A DNA stretch of 64,000 nt from PFJX01 sp964542455 (GTDB lineage: Bacteria; Pseudomonadota; Gammaproteobacteria; Burkholderiales; Thiobacillaceae). The notes beneath the pieces were generated by a model, which made no database searches, was not told where the DNA came from, and worked only from the letters and a program-made list of their open reading frames with translations. The DNA lies in the NCBI GenBank assembly GCA_964542455.1, contig CAZIUC010000002.1, positions 1-64,000 of the forward strand. Direction: 5' to 3'. Shown piece by piece: positions 39,564 through 49,105 of the stretch (position 1 is its first letter; each line of letters starts with the position of its first letter). A program made the translations under genes and the position numbers.

Positions 39564-40895
39564 TCAGGCTCCAATGATGAAGGTGTAAAGCAGGCCCAGC
39601 GCCGCGCAAGCGCCGATGACCCGCATGATGTCCTGCTTGTATTTCCACAGCGCCAGGAAAGCGGCCACGGACATGAGGGCGTAGAACCACTCGAAGGTGC
39701 CTTCGAACCCCTTGGGCCAGAGCACGTGATAACCGAAAAACAGGGCCAGATTGAGAATCACGCCGACCACGGCGGCGGTGATACCGGTAAGCGGGGCGGT
39801 GAACTTGAGATCGCCGTGCGTGGCTTCCACCAGCGGGCCGCCGGCCAGGATGAAGAGATAGCCGGGCAGAAAGGTGAAGAAGGTGGCGACGCTGGCGCCG
39901 GCGAAACCGGCCAGTAACAGATTGTCCGGGCCGAACACTTCCTTGCTCCAGCCGCCGATGAAGCCGACGAAGGCGACCACCATGATTAACGGGCCGGGCG
40001 TGGTTTCACCGAGGGCGAGGCCGTCGATCATCTGCGGGCCGGTGAGCCAGCCATAGGTTTCCACACCGCCCTGGTAGACGTAAGGCAACACGGCGTAAGC
40101 GCCACCGAAGGTGACCAGGGCCGCCTTGGTAAAGAACTCGCCCATGTCCTTCAGGACGGGGACACCCAGGGTGGCCCAGATGCCGACGGCCCAGACCGCG
40201 ATGAAGGCGATGGTCATGATGACCAGACGCGAGGCCTTGAACTTCGCGTGTTCCGGAGTCGGCGTGTCGTCGTCGATCAGGGCCGGGCCGTAGTCCTTGT
40301 TCGATGCGCCGTGGCCGCCGCCGACCTTGAAGATGTCGGGGGCGAGCTTGCCGCCGATGAAACCGAGAACGCCGGCGGTCAGGACAATGATGGGGAAGGG
40401 GATATGAAGGGCGAAGATGGCGACGAAAGAGGCCGCCGCGAAACCCCACAGTACCTTGTTCTTCAGCGCGCGCGAGCCGATGCGCCAGGCCGCGAACACG
40501 ACGATGGCGACCACGGCGGGCTTGATGCCGGCGAACACACCGTGAACGAATTGCACGTCGCCATAAACCAGGTAGATGTAGGTCAGCGCCGAGAGGATGA
40601 ACAGCGAGGGCAACACGAACAGGGTGCCGGCGATGATGCCGCCCCAGGTACGGTGCAACAGCCAGCCGATGTAGATGGCGAGTTGTTGCGCTTCCGGCCC
40701 GGGCAGCACCATCGCGTAGTTGAGTGCGTGCAGGAAGCGGCGCTCTGAGATCCAGCGGCGTTTCTCCACCAACTCTTGGTGCATCATGGAAATCTGCCCG
40801 GCGGGGCCGCCGAAGCTGATGAAACCGAGTTTCAGCCAATAGACAAAGGCTTCCCAGAAGGCGGGATGGGCCGGGCGTTGCGGCTTGTCATTCAT
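39564..40895 (-). CDS. chrA: Chromate transporter ChrA
   Basis: A 443-residue membrane protein of the long-chain CHR family with two homologous halves. The first has KLGFISFGGPAGQI and MVLPGPEAQQLAIYIG; the second has KAALVTFGGAYAVLPY and TTPGPLIMVVAFVGF. It exports chromate. The start overlaps the chrB stop (ATGA). Confidence 0.95.
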   Translation of the reverse strand: MNDKPQRPAHPAFWEAFVYWLKLGFISFGGPAGQISMMHQELVEKRRWISERRFLHALNYAMVLPGPEAQQLAIYIGWLLHRTWGGIIAGTLFVLPSLFILSALTYIYLVYGDVQFVHGVFAGIKPAVVAIVVFAAWRIGSRALKNKVLWGFAAASFVAIFALHIPFPIIVLTAGVLGFIGGKLAPDIFKVGGGHGASNKDYGPALIDDDTPTPEHAKFKASRLVIMTIAFIAVWAVGIWATLGVPVLKDMGEFFTKAALVTFGGAYAVLPYVYQGGVETYGWLTGPQMIDGLALGETTPGPLIMVVAFVGFIGGWSKEVFGPDNLLLAGFAGASVATFFTFLPGYLFILAGGPLVEATHGDLKFTAPLTGITAAVVGVILNLALFFGYHVLWPKGFEGTFEWFYALMSVAAFLALWKYKQDIMRVIGACAALGLLYTFIIGA

Positions 40896-41842
40896 TGTGG
40901 GGAGGCGTTGTTCTGGTAATGGGCATAAAGGAAATCGAAAGCCAGGCTGGCGGCGTCCAACAGGGCGTCGTCATCGGCCAGACTGGCGCGCATGCCGGCC
41001 AGCAGCATTTCCAGGCCAGGGGCTTCGGGCACCGGCAGGCCGCCGACATCGAGGACATGCACCAAGCTTGCAATGCGGACCAGAGCCGGGTCGGCATCCA
41101 GTCCGAAGCTGGCAAGCAGGGTTTCAAAACTCACCCGGTTGCCGCTATGCGTGACGGTATGTGTGAATCTCGCGCCGTCGAAATCGAAGCCCAGTGCGTC
41201 GGCGGGGCAATCGGCGGGGGTTGCCAACCAGAGAAAACGCGCTTCCCGGTCAATAAAGCGATGGATCAGCCAGGCCGATGCCAGTCGATCCACCCATGGC
41301 CGCTTGCGCGTCGCCCACAGGCGGCCCTGATAGGCGGTAGCGTCCAGGCGCGTGATTTCCATCCCACGCGAGGTGGGTTCGCCGGGATTCAGCCTGGCTT
41401 GTATGTCCAGATCCAGTTCGTCCAGCTGCGCCTGTACCTGTAGGCGCGCTTCACCAGGGAAAAAGTCGATGGCGGCCAGCGCGGTGAAGTGCTTGCGCAG
41501 CTTGCGCGCCAATCGGGCCGCGTCTTGTGCCGCATTGCCATCCAGCGCGGCGAGGCTGCCCTGGATATCCACAGCGAGGCGGCGATATTCCTCGGTGCGA
41601 TCGAACAGGGCTTCGAATGGGTATTGCAACGAATCAGTCTTGATCAGATAGGCCTGCCCACCCGCTTCGTCGATGCCTTCCGCTACTTCGGCGAGCAGCG
41701 TATAGCGTTCTTCTCCCTCTGGCAGTAGATACACCCCATCGCGCAACGACGCCGCGCCGACTGTTTTCAGGGCGCGCCAGGCCCGCATCCGGGCCGAGGC
41801 GTTTTCAGTTGGCAAAGTAATAATTAGTAGCAACCATTTCAT
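40892..41842 (-). CDS. chrB: Chromate resistance protein ChrB
   Basis: A 316-residue protein whose N-terminal half resembles ChrB regulators (MKWLLLIITLPTENASARMR, WRALKTVGAASLRDGVYLLP). The C-terminal half is the ChrB domain (RKRPWVDRLASAWLIHRFID, then DFDGARFTHTVTHSGNRVSF). ChrB proteins sense chromate and control chrBA expression. The start at 41842 is preferred to a start eight residues earlier. It is the first gene of the chrB-chrA-rhodanese-MFS unit. Confidence 0.93.
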   Translation of the reverse strand: MKWLLLIITLPTENASARMRAWRALKTVGAASLRDGVYLLPEGEERYTLLAEVAEGIDEAGGQAYLIKTDSLQYPFEALFDRTEEYRRLAVDIQGSLAALDGNAAQDAARLARKLRKHFTALAAIDFFPGEARLQVQAQLDELDLDIQARLNPGEPTSRGMEITRLDATAYQGRLWATRKRPWVDRLASAWLIHRFIDREARFLWLATPADCPADALGFDFDGARFTHTVTHSGNRVSFETLLASFGLDADPALVRIASLVHVLDVGGLPVPEAPGLEMLLAGMRASLADDDALLDAASLAFDFLYAHYQNNASPQ

Positions 41843-42039
41843 GACTGTAGATCTTAATACATACACCCATGCCGGCTCAAGCGATTCGCCGCAGGAGCTC
41901 TTTATGGCGAAGAAGTGAGGTAAGTCCCAACCCTCGCGATGTTTGCAAATAACGGCAAGCTCCCTGAAAACGCCATTTCTGGTTCCGGTGCTCGGAACTG
42001 GCCGCTACAATCGCAACCTTTCCCGCACCGGCAGAAGCC

Positions 42040-42309
42040 ATGCGCTACTTGGCACTGTTACTCAAAATAGTCCTGTTCGTTTTTTTGCTCGGGTTCGCGG
42101 TGAAGAACAGCGACGTCGTCACGCTGCACTATTTTTTCGGCTACGAATGGCAGTCTCCGTTGGCGCTGGTGATTCTGGTGTCGTTCGCCATCGGCTTGCT
42201 GATTGGCCTGCTGGCCTGCACCTGGCGCCTGTTGCGCAGCCATCGTGAACTACGCCAGTTGCGCCGCCTTAGTTCAGACCTCAGTTCCAAGCATTCCAAG
42301 GCGGAGTAA
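42040..42309 (+). CDS. lapA: LapA family inner-membrane protein
   Basis: An 89-residue protein with two membrane helices and the LapA (DUF1049) core (FAVKNSDVVTLHYFFG) ending in a short coiled segment. LapA works with LapB in regulating lipopolysaccharide synthesis through LpxC turnover. The next gene is lapB. Confidence 0.9.
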   Translation: MRYLALLLKIVLFVFLLGFAVKNSDVVTLHYFFGYEWQSPLALVILVSFAIGLLIGLLACTWRLLRSHRELRQLRRLSSDLSSKHSKAE

Positions 42310-42313
42310 GTAG

Positions 42314-43483
42314 TTGGAAATCGAAGCCTGGCATCTCCTGGTCATCCCCCTGTTTTTTGCACTCGGCTGGCTGGCCGCTCGGGTGGATATTCGCCATGTC
42401 ATGCAGGAATCGCGCGCTGTGCCGCGTTCCTATTTCAAGGGTCTCAATTACCTGCTGAATGAGCAGCCGGACCAGGCGATCGAAGCTTTCCTGGAAGTGG
42501 CCCGTCTTGACCCCGATACCCTGGAACTGCACTTCGCGCTGGGTTCGCTGTTCCGCCGTCGCGGCGAACTGGACCGCGCGATTCGTATTCACCAGAGCCT
42601 GGTCGACCGCGCTGACCTCGCGCAGGATCAGCGTATGAAGGCCTTGTATGAACTGGGCGAGGATTTCCTCAAGGCCGGTCTGCTGGATCGCGCGGAGGAG
42701 GTATTCCGGAGGCTGGAAAGCGGCGTGCACGCACTGGATTCGCTGCGCAAGTTGCTGGAGATTCAGGTGCTGACCAAGGATTGGCCACAGACCATCATCA
42801 CCTCGCAGCGACTGGAAAAACTCGGCTGTCTCTCGCAGAACGCCAATACCGCGCACTACCACTGCGAGATGGCCGCCGCCGCCATGCTGCGCGGGGAGGT
42901 CGATAGCGCGCGTGGGCATCTGGAACAGGCATTGAAGAAGAACCGCCGCTCCGCGCGCGCCATCCTCCTGCTGGGCGATCTCGAAGCCCAGGCCGGCCAG
43001 GATGAGGCCGCCATCGCCGCCTGGCGCCGTATCGAGGACATCAACCCGGCTTTTCTGCCCATTGCCGCCGATCGACTGGTCCAGGCGCATGGCCGCCTGG
43101 GCCGATATGAACAAGCTGTCCGGCTCTTGCAGGGTTATCTCGAACAGCGCCCCAGCCCGGATTTGTTGCACCTCCTGTTTCAGACCGTGGCCGCGCGCCA
43201 GGGCTGGGAGGCGGCGCGCGCGCTGGCGGCAACCGAATTGAAAAAACACCCCAGCCTGCGCGCCCTCGACGATTACCTTCAAGCCAGCAACGCCTTGCAG
43301 TCCGAGGACGAGGATGGACGGGTGGAATACCGCCTGGCCCAGGATCTGGTACATCGCCAGGTGAGCCAGATCGCTTACTACCAGTGTGGCGAATGCGGCT
43401 TCAAGGCGCGCCAGTTCTTTTGGCAGTGCCCGGCCTGCGCGCGCTGGGAAAGCATTTCACCGGAAAGGTTGGAACATGAGTAA
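42314..43483 (+). CDS. lapB: Lipopolysaccharide assembly protein LapB (YciM)
   Basis: A 389-residue cytoplasmic protein with an N-terminal membrane anchor (HLLVIPLFFALGWLAARVD), a long array of TPR repeats, and a C-terminal rubredoxin-type metal site (YQCGECGFKARQ, WQCPACARW). It adapts LpxC to FtsH for degradation. The start is TTG 42314, four bases after lapA. It overlaps pyrF by eight bases. Confidence 0.95.
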   Translation: MEIEAWHLLVIPLFFALGWLAARVDIRHVMQESRAVPRSYFKGLNYLLNEQPDQAIEAFLEVARLDPDTLELHFALGSLFRRRGELDRAIRIHQSLVDRADLAQDQRMKALYELGEDFLKAGLLDRAEEVFRRLESGVHALDSLRKLLEIQVLTKDWPQTIITSQRLEKLGCLSQNANTAHYHCEMAAAAMLRGEVDSARGHLEQALKKNRRSARAILLLGDLEAQAGQDEAAIAAWRRIEDINPAFLPIAADRLVQAHGRLGRYEQAVRLLQGYLEQRPSPDLLHLLFQTVAARQGWEAARALAATELKKHPSLRALDDYLQASNALQSEDEDGRVEYRLAQDLVHRQVSQIAYYQCGECGFKARQFFWQCPACARWESISPERLEHE

Positions 43484-44225
43484 CCCCAAGGTCATCGTCG
43501 CGCTGGATTACGCACAGGCCGATCAGGCACGCGCCTTCGTCGACCGGGTGCGGCCGGATTTGTGTCGTCTCAAGGTGGGCAAGGAATTGTTCGTGGCGGC
43601 CGGCCCCGCCTTTGTGGAAGAACTGGCGGCACGCGGTTTCGCGGTTTTTCTCGACCTGAAATTCCACGACATTCCCAATACCGTGGCGCGGGCCTGCAAG
43701 GCGGCGGCGCGGCTGGGGGTGTGGATGATGAATGTGCATGCCAGTGGTGGGCCACGCATGATGCGGGCGGCGCGCGAAGCGCTGGAAGATATGCCGGGTT
43801 TGACTTCGCGGCCCAGATTGATCGCCGTGACCGTGCTGACCAGCATGGGCGAAGAGGAATTGCGCGCCATCGGCATCGAGGCCAACGCCCGCCAGCAGGT
43901 GCTGTTGCTGGCTTCGCTGGCGAATGACAGCGGCATGGACGGCGTGGTGTGTTCCGCGCGGGAAGCCCCGCTGCTGCGTTCCTCCCTCGGCCCCGATTTT
44001 CTCCTGGTGACACCGGGCATCCGTCCTGTCGGCAGTGATGTGGGCGACCAAACCCGCATCCTCACTCCCGCCCAGGCCATCCAGGCCGGTTCGGATTACC
44101 TGGTCATCGGCCGACCCATTACCCAGGCTGACGACCCCTTGGCCGCCCTGGAAGCCATCGCGCGGGAAATTGCTCAAGCAAGCCTGCCAGGCATCGCATC
44201 ACCCTCCGAGAGAATCAACCCATGA
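43476..44225 (+). CDS. pyrF: Orotidine-5'-phosphate decarboxylase
   Basis: A 249-residue TIM-barrel enzyme making UMP from OMP. The catalytic segment is FLDLKFHDIPNTV, and the phosphate-binding end reads LVTPGIRPVG and LVIGRPIT. The ATG at 43476 lies inside the end of lapB. Its stop overlaps the start of the next gene (ATGA). Confidence 0.97.
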   Translation: MSNPKVIVALDYAQADQARAFVDRVRPDLCRLKVGKELFVAAGPAFVEELAARGFAVFLDLKFHDIPNTVARACKAAARLGVWMMNVHASGGPRMMRAAREALEDMPGLTSRPRLIAVTVLTSMGEEELRAIGIEANARQQVLLLASLANDSGMDGVVCSAREAPLLRSSLGPDFLLVTPGIRPVGSDVGDQTRILTPAQAIQAGSDYLVIGRPITQADDPLAALEAIAREIAQASLPGIASPSERINP

Positions 44226-45388
44226 AAATCGCCATCGCCGGCACCGGCTACGTCGGTCTCTCCAACGCCATCCTGCTGGCGCAGCAGAACGAAGTGGTCG
44301 CGCTCGACATCGTTCCCGAGAAGATCGAGATGCTCAACCGCAAGGTTTCGCCCATCGTCGACAGCGAAATCGAGGACTACCTGGCCCACAAGCCCCTCAA
44401 CTTTCGCGCCACGCTCGACAAACAGGATGCCTATCTCGGGGCCGATTTCGTCATCATCGCCACACCCACCGACTACGACACCGAGACCAACTACTTCAAC
44501 ACCCGCACGGTCGAAGCGGTGATCCAGGACGTCAAGGCGATCAATCCGAAAGCGGTGATGATCCTCAAATCCACCGTCCCGGTCGGCTACACCGCCAAGC
44601 TGAAAGCGCAGTTCAACTGCGAAAACCTCATCTTCTCGCCCGAATTCCTGCGTGAAGGCAAGGCGCTCTACGACAACCTCCATCCCTCGCGCATCATCAT
44701 CGGCGAGCGTTCCGAGCGCGCCGAAACCTTTGCCAACCTGCTCCGGCAAGGCGCCATCAAGCGGGACATCCCGGTGTTGTTCACCAACTCCACCGAGGCC
44801 GAGGCGGTCAAACTCTTTTCCAATACTTATCTGGCTATGCGGGTGGCCTATTTCAACGAACTCGACACCTACGCCGCCACCCACGGGCTGGATACCAAAC
44901 AGATCATCCAGGGCGTCAGCCTCGACCCGCGCATCGGCGATCACTACAACAACCCCTCGTTCGGCTACGGCGGCTACTGCCTGCCCAAGGACACCAAACA
45001 ATTGCTTGCCAATTATCAGGATGTCCCACAGAACCTGATGCGCGCCATCGTCGACTCCAATACCACACGCAAGGACTTCGTCGCCGACAGCATCATCAAA
45101 CGCAAGCCCAAGGTGGTCGGCGTGCATCGCTTGATCATGAAGAGCGGCTCGGACAATTTTCGCGCATCCAGCATCCAGGGCATCATGAAGCGGATCAAGG
45201 CCAAGGGCATCGAAGTCATCGTCTATGAGCCGGTGCTGACGGAAGCCGAGTTCTTCCACTCGCGAGTCGTCAATGATCTGGCCGAATTCAAACGGCAATC
45301 GGATGTCATCGTCGCCAACCGCATCACCGACGACCTGCTTGATGTGGCGGACAAGGTCTATAGCCGGGATCTGTTCGGGAAGGATTGA
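44222..45388 (+). CDS. ugd: UDP-glucose/GDP-mannose dehydrogenase family protein, probably UDP-glucose 6-dehydrogenase
   Basis: A 388-residue NAD-dependent enzyme. The Rossmann motif is IAIAGTGYVGLSNAILLAQ, the substrate-binding segment includes SPEFLREGKALYDNLHPSR, and the catalytic cysteine lies in GYGGYCLPKDTKQLL. The length and motifs fit UDP-glucose 6-dehydrogenase, supplying UDP-glucuronate for surface polysaccharide. It is coupled to pyrF by ATGA overlap. Confidence 0.92.
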   Translation: MKIAIAGTGYVGLSNAILLAQQNEVVALDIVPEKIEMLNRKVSPIVDSEIEDYLAHKPLNFRATLDKQDAYLGADFVIIATPTDYDTETNYFNTRTVEAVIQDVKAINPKAVMILKSTVPVGYTAKLKAQFNCENLIFSPEFLREGKALYDNLHPSRIIIGERSERAETFANLLRQGAIKRDIPVLFTNSTEAEAVKLFSNTYLAMRVAYFNELDTYAATHGLDTKQIIQGVSLDPRIGDHYNNPSFGYGGYCLPKDTKQLLANYQDVPQNLMRAIVDSNTTRKDFVADSIIKRKPKVVGVHRLIMKSGSDNFRASSIQGIMKRIKAKGIEVIVYEPVLTEAEFFHSRVVNDLAEFKRQSDVIVANRITDDLLDVADKVYSRDLFGKD

Positions 45389-45390
45389 CC

Positions 45391-46278
45391 ATGTATAAAA
45401 CGATCGAGGATTTCGTCGGCAACACCCCACTGGTTCGCCTGAAAAAGCTGCCTGGGGAAACCTCCAACATCGTGCTGGTCAAGCTGGAAGGCAACAATCC
45501 GGCCGGTTCCGTTAAAGACCGCCCGGCCTTGTCCATGATCGCCCGCGCCGAGGCGCGCGGCGAGATCAAACCCGGCGACACGCTGATCGAAGCCACCAGC
45601 GGCAACACCGGCATCGCCCTGGCTATGGTGGCCGCCATAAAGGGCTACCGCATGGTGCTTATCATGCCCGAGCACCTCTCCATCGAGCGCCGCCAGTCGA
45701 TGCGCGCCTACGGCGCCGATCTGGTGCTGGTCAGCAAGGCGGCCGGCATGGAAGGCGCGCGTGATCTGGCTGAACTGATGCAGCGGGAAGGAAAAGGGAA
45801 AATCCTCGACCAGTTTTCCAACCCCGATAACCCTATCGCCCACTATGAGGGAACCGGCCCGGAAATCTGGCGCGATACGGAAGGGCGCATCACCCATTTT
45901 GTCTCCAGCATGGGCACCACCGGCACCATCATGGGTTGCTCGCGCTACCTCAAGGAACAGAACCCGGCCATCCAGATCGTCGGCGTGCAGCCGGAGGAGG
46001 GCGCGCAAATTCCCGGCATCCGTAAATGGCCCGAGGAATACGTGCCTTCCATCTGCGATTACAAAAGGGTGGACCGCATGATGTATGTCGGCCAGACCGC
46101 CGCCGAAGACACCACCCGTCGCCTGGCGAGCGAGGAGGGCATCTTTGCCGGCATCTCCTCCGGTGGCGCGCTCCATGCGGCCTTGCAACTATCCAAGGAA
46201 GTGGAAAACGCGGTCATCGTCTCCATCGTCTGCGACCGCGGCGACCGTTATCTCTCGACCGGGGTGTTTCCCGCGTAG
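45391..46278 (+). CDS. cysM: Cysteine synthase B
   Basis: A 295-residue PLP enzyme that makes cysteine from O-acetylserine and sulfide or thiosulfate. The PLP lysine is in NNPAGSVKDRPALSM and the phosphate-binding loop is TSGNTGIAL. The ATG at 45391 (MYKTIEDFVG) is preferred to TTG two codons earlier. Its stop codon lies inside the left arm of the inverted repeat that follows. Confidence 0.95.
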   Translation: MYKTIEDFVGNTPLVRLKKLPGETSNIVLVKLEGNNPAGSVKDRPALSMIARAEARGEIKPGDTLIEATSGNTGIALAMVAAIKGYRMVLIMPEHLSIERRQSMRAYGADLVLVSKAAGMEGARDLAELMQREGKGKILDQFSNPDNPIAHYEGTGPEIWRDTEGRITHFVSSMGTTGTIMGCSRYLKEQNPAIQIVGVQPEEGAQIPGIRKWPEEYVPSICDYKRVDRMMYVGQTAAEDTTRRLASEEGIFAGISSGGALHAALQLSKEVENAVIVSIVCDRGDRYLSTGVFPA

Positions 46279-46332
46279 GGTGCGCCGCGCGCACCATTTG
46301 ACGTGGATCGGTGCGCGCGGCGCACCCTACGC
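46273..46332. repeat. Perfect long inverted repeat between convergent cysM and smr
   Basis: 23-base arms at 46273-46295 and 46310-46332 (beginning GCGTAGGGTGCGCCGCGCGC). It contains the stop codons of both convergent genes, so it may act as a two-way terminator. The arms match the element at 10811-10870. Confidence 0.85.
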
Positions 46333-46896
46333 ATTTGATGATTTGAGCAGCACCATCACCGCGCCACCACCGCCATCCACGGGCCGTGCCTGGACGAAAG
46401 CCAGAACTTCGTCGCGTTGCATCAACCAGTGCCGCACATGCAGTTTCAGCACAGGCTCGCGGTTTTTCGAGCCCAGCCCCTTGCCATGAATGACGCGCAC
46501 ACAGCGCGCGCCCCGGCGTTTGCATTCGAACAGGAAATCAGCCAGTTCCCGCTTGGCTTCCAGCCGGGTCAAGCCGTGCAGGTCGAGTTCCGCCTGGGCA
46601 ACCCAGTCGCCACGTCGCAAGCGGCGTAGAGTCTGGCGGGCGATACCAGGCCGAACGTAGGAGGTTTCTTCCCCGGTTTCGGTATCCACATCCCAGCGTA
46701 TCGGGTCATGCAACGACTCATGAATCACCTCGCGCTCATCGCGAAACAAACTGAGCGGGACGGGAGGAAGCCGGACGGGGGAGAGAAGTACGCGACCGTG
46801 CGGCGTGAGTGGAACAACATCATCCAGCTCCGCCCGGAACAGTTCGCGCTCCTCACAAGGCAAGGCGGGAACGTGAAATTTCCCGCCTTTATTCAT
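46327..46896 (-). CDS. Smr-domain protein
   Basis: A 189-residue protein with a C-terminal Smr domain (AELDLHGLTRLEAKRELADF and RVIHGKGLGS) after an N-terminal region of about 90 residues. Smr domains are nucleases or nucleic-acid binders linked to mismatch repair, recombination and ribosome rescue. It is convergent with cysM. Confidence 0.92.
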   Translation of the reverse strand: MNKGGKFHVPALPCEERELFRAELDDVVPLTPHGRVLLSPVRLPPVPLSLFRDEREVIHESLHDPIRWDVDTETGEETSYVRPGIARQTLRRLRRGDWVAQAELDLHGLTRLEAKRELADFLFECKRRGARCVRVIHGKGLGSKNREPVLKLHVRHWLMQRDEVLAFVQARPVDGGGGAVMVLLKSSNA

Positions 46897-46913
46897 GCTA
46901 TTACAACGAAAAG

Positions 46914-47864
46914 TTAAGCCAGCTTGTCAAGATAACGTTCGGCATCCAGTGCCGCCTGGCAACCGCTTGCCGCGCTGGTGACCGCTTGCTTGTAGATCAT
47001 GTCCTGAACGTCGCCAGCCGCGAAAACGCCTTCGATACTGGTCTGTGTGGCGTTGCCATGACGGCCGCCCTGAGTAACCAGGTAACCGTGATCCAATTCC
47101 AGTTGCCCGGTAAAGAGGTCGGTATTGGGCTTGTGTCCGATGGCGATGAAGATACCGGTCAGCTTGATTTCCTTGGTCGCGCCATCCTGCATGCCTTTCA
47201 GCCGCATGCCGGTCACGCCGCTCTTGTCGCCCAGGACTTCATCAAGAACCTGATTGGTTTCAAGGACAATCTTGCCTTCCTTCACGCGTTCCATGAGGTG
47301 ATCGACCATGATCTTCTCCGCCTTGAAGGTGTCGCGGCGATGCACCAGGGTGACCTTGCTGCAAATATTGGAGAGGTAGATGGCTTCTTCCACGGCGGTA
47401 TTGCCGCCGCCAATAACCGCGACTTCCTGGCCTTTGTAGAAGAAACCGTCGCAGGTGGCACAACCGGAAACACCGCGCCCCATGAATTTTTCCTCGGATT
47501 CCAGGCCCAGATACATGGCGGAAGCACCGGTGGCGATGATCAGGGCATCACATGTGTAAACACCCGCGTCGCCGGTCAGGGTGAAGGGACGATTCTTCAG
47601 ATCAACCTTGTTGATGTGGTCGAAGATGATCTCGGTATTGAAGCGCTCGGCATGCGCCTGGAATCGCTGCATCAGCTCCGGGCCCTGAACACCGTTCACA
47701 TCAGCCGGCCAGTTATCCACATCGGTGGTGGACATGAGCTGACCACCCTGACTCAAGCCCGTAATCACCACCGGCTGCAGGTTGGCGCGGGCGGCATATA
47801 TGGCGGCGGAATAACCGGCGGGGCCGGAACCAAGGATGAGTAGACGGCAATGCTTGGCGGACAT
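46914..47864 (-). CDS. trxB: Thioredoxin reductase
   Basis: A 316-residue FAD/NADPH enzyme. The FAD motif is LILGSGPAGYSAAIYAARA, the redox-active pair is C135-A-T-C138 and the NADPH motif is VAVIGGGNTAVEEAIYL. It reduces thioredoxin. It is divergent from the next gene, with about 200 bases between starts. Confidence 0.97.
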   Translation of the reverse strand: MSAKHCRLLILGSGPAGYSAAIYAARANLQPVVITGLSQGGQLMSTTDVDNWPADVNGVQGPELMQRFQAHAERFNTEIIFDHINKVDLKNRPFTLTGDAGVYTCDALIIATGASAMYLGLESEEKFMGRGVSGCATCDGFFYKGQEVAVIGGGNTAVEEAIYLSNICSKVTLVHRRDTFKAEKIMVDHLMERVKEGKIVLETNQVLDEVLGDKSGVTGMRLKGMQDGATKEIKLTGIFIAIGHKPNTDLFTGQLELDHGYLVTQGGRHGNATQTSIEGVFAAGDVQDMIYKQAVTSAASGCQAALDAERYLDKLA

Positions 47865-48067
47865 GTGTTTCTCCAGTGAAAGACGGTGGGGTAGTTGGAG
47901 GCGGGCAACTGGATTGCAAGCCTCAAATAGGTGGCGGGCATTTTATCAGGGGCATCGAGGTGGCATGGCAATACGCCACAGATTAACTATTTAACATAAT
48001 CTTCATTCAGGACTCTATTGCCGGTGCGGTATGCTTGCCAGCCACGGCCACCTTCAACTGAACCATC

Positions 48068-48394
48068 ATGAAATTCCAGTTATTTTCCATCGGTGCCCGC
48101 TTTGAATACGAGGGCAAGGCCTATGTCAAAACCGGGCCACTAACAGCCACCACAGAAGATGGCGGGCAGCGGATGATTCCACGCTCCGCGATACTCACGC
48201 CGCTTGATAGTGCGCGAGTTGAAGCGCCCAAACCCGGTCTCAAGGTGGATAGGACGGTGCTTGAGGCGCTGGCTGTGTTTCATGCCGAGTGTGCGCATCT
48301 GTTACAAGTTGTCGCCGACGATGCGACGCAGGAGCAAACCGCACTGACGAAACTGGATACGGCACGCCAGCGTTTTCTCACGGCGCTGGAATGA
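48068..48394 (+). CDS. Hypothetical protein, 108 residues
   Basis: I do not recognise a family. The N-terminal half looks like a small beta domain (FQLFSIGARFEYEGKAYVKT, then RMIPRSAILTPLD). The C-terminal half is a likely helix pair with AVFHAECAHLLQVVADDA. No signal peptide or membrane segment is seen. Its stop overlaps the start of the Sel1 gene (ATGA), so the two are expressed together. Confidence 0.75.
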   Translation: MKFQLFSIGARFEYEGKAYVKTGPLTATTEDGGQRMIPRSAILTPLDSARVEAPKPGLKVDRTVLEALAVFHAECAHLLQVVADDATQEQTALTKLDTARQRFLTALE

Positions 48395-48999
48395 ATTCGT
48401 CACCTTACCGGTGGCGCGCCCTCACACTGATGCTGGTGTGCGCGGCCCTGCTGACCGCGACGCTCATGCGCGAGCGGATCACATTTGAACTGGGCTATGC
48501 CTACGCGCAAGGCGATTTTCACGGTTGGGCGTTGACGCGCGATGACGCAAAGGCTGCGGTCTGGCTGCGCCGGGCGGCGGAATCGGGGCACGCGCGGTCG
48601 CAATATCTGCTCGGACTGATTTATTCGCGTGGCAGAGGCATCAGGCAGGACGATGGCGAGGCGGAACGCTGGTTCAACCTGGCAGCCAGCCAGGCCTACG
48701 GGCCAGCCTGTTTTCATCTGGCCTGGATGTTGCACAAAGGCGAGGGCGTGACACACGACGAGGCCCGCGCGCAACGTCTGATGGCACAAGCGGCCGGGCT
48801 GGGCATGAGCGCCGCCAGCCTGGCCCTGGGCCGCTTCCATGAGCGCGGAGAAGGCGTGGGAAAAAACGCGACGACGGCCTTGTATTGGTACACCCAGGCG
48901 GCGGAATCCAGCCGCCTGCATCCCGAGATGTTCGACAACGCCCACTTCGCCGATCAGGCCATGGCCGCTCGTGAGCGAATGCGCGTGGTGAACCCATAG
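48391..48999 (+). CDS. Sel1-repeat protein with N-terminal membrane anchor
   Basis: A 202-residue protein. A single helix near residues 9-25 (TLMLVCAALLTATLM) anchors or exports it. At least three Sel1 repeats follow, such as AAVWLRRAAESGHARSQYLL, FNLAASQAYGPACFHLA and TALYWYTQAAES. These repeats make a solenoid for protein-protein contacts. The start at 48391 overlaps the preceding gene. Confidence 0.88.
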   Translation: MNSSPYRWRALTLMLVCAALLTATLMRERITFELGYAYAQGDFHGWALTRDDAKAAVWLRRAAESGHARSQYLLGLIYSRGRGIRQDDGEAERWFNLAASQAYGPACFHLAWMLHKGEGVTHDEARAQRLMAQAAGLGMSAASLALGRFHERGEGVGKNATTALYWYTQAAESSRLHPEMFDNAHFADQAMAARERMRVVNP

Positions 49000-49003
49000 G
49001 GCG

Positions 49004-49037
49004 CGCCACACGTGGCACTGCGAATTGCCGTGTGGCG
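49004..49037 (+). terminator. Inverted repeat after the Sel1 gene
   Basis: CGCCACACG (49004-49012) and CGTGTGGCG (49029-49037) form a 9-base stem with a 16-base loop, five bases after the stop codon. No T-run follows. It could be a terminator or a degenerate dispersed palindrome. Confidence 0.4.
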
Positions 49038-49105
49038 TTCCCTGCCGTGCAGCGAGCAGGGCCGGCGGCTAGAATTGCGCGACTTTTTGAACCCGGCCAA
49101 CACCC

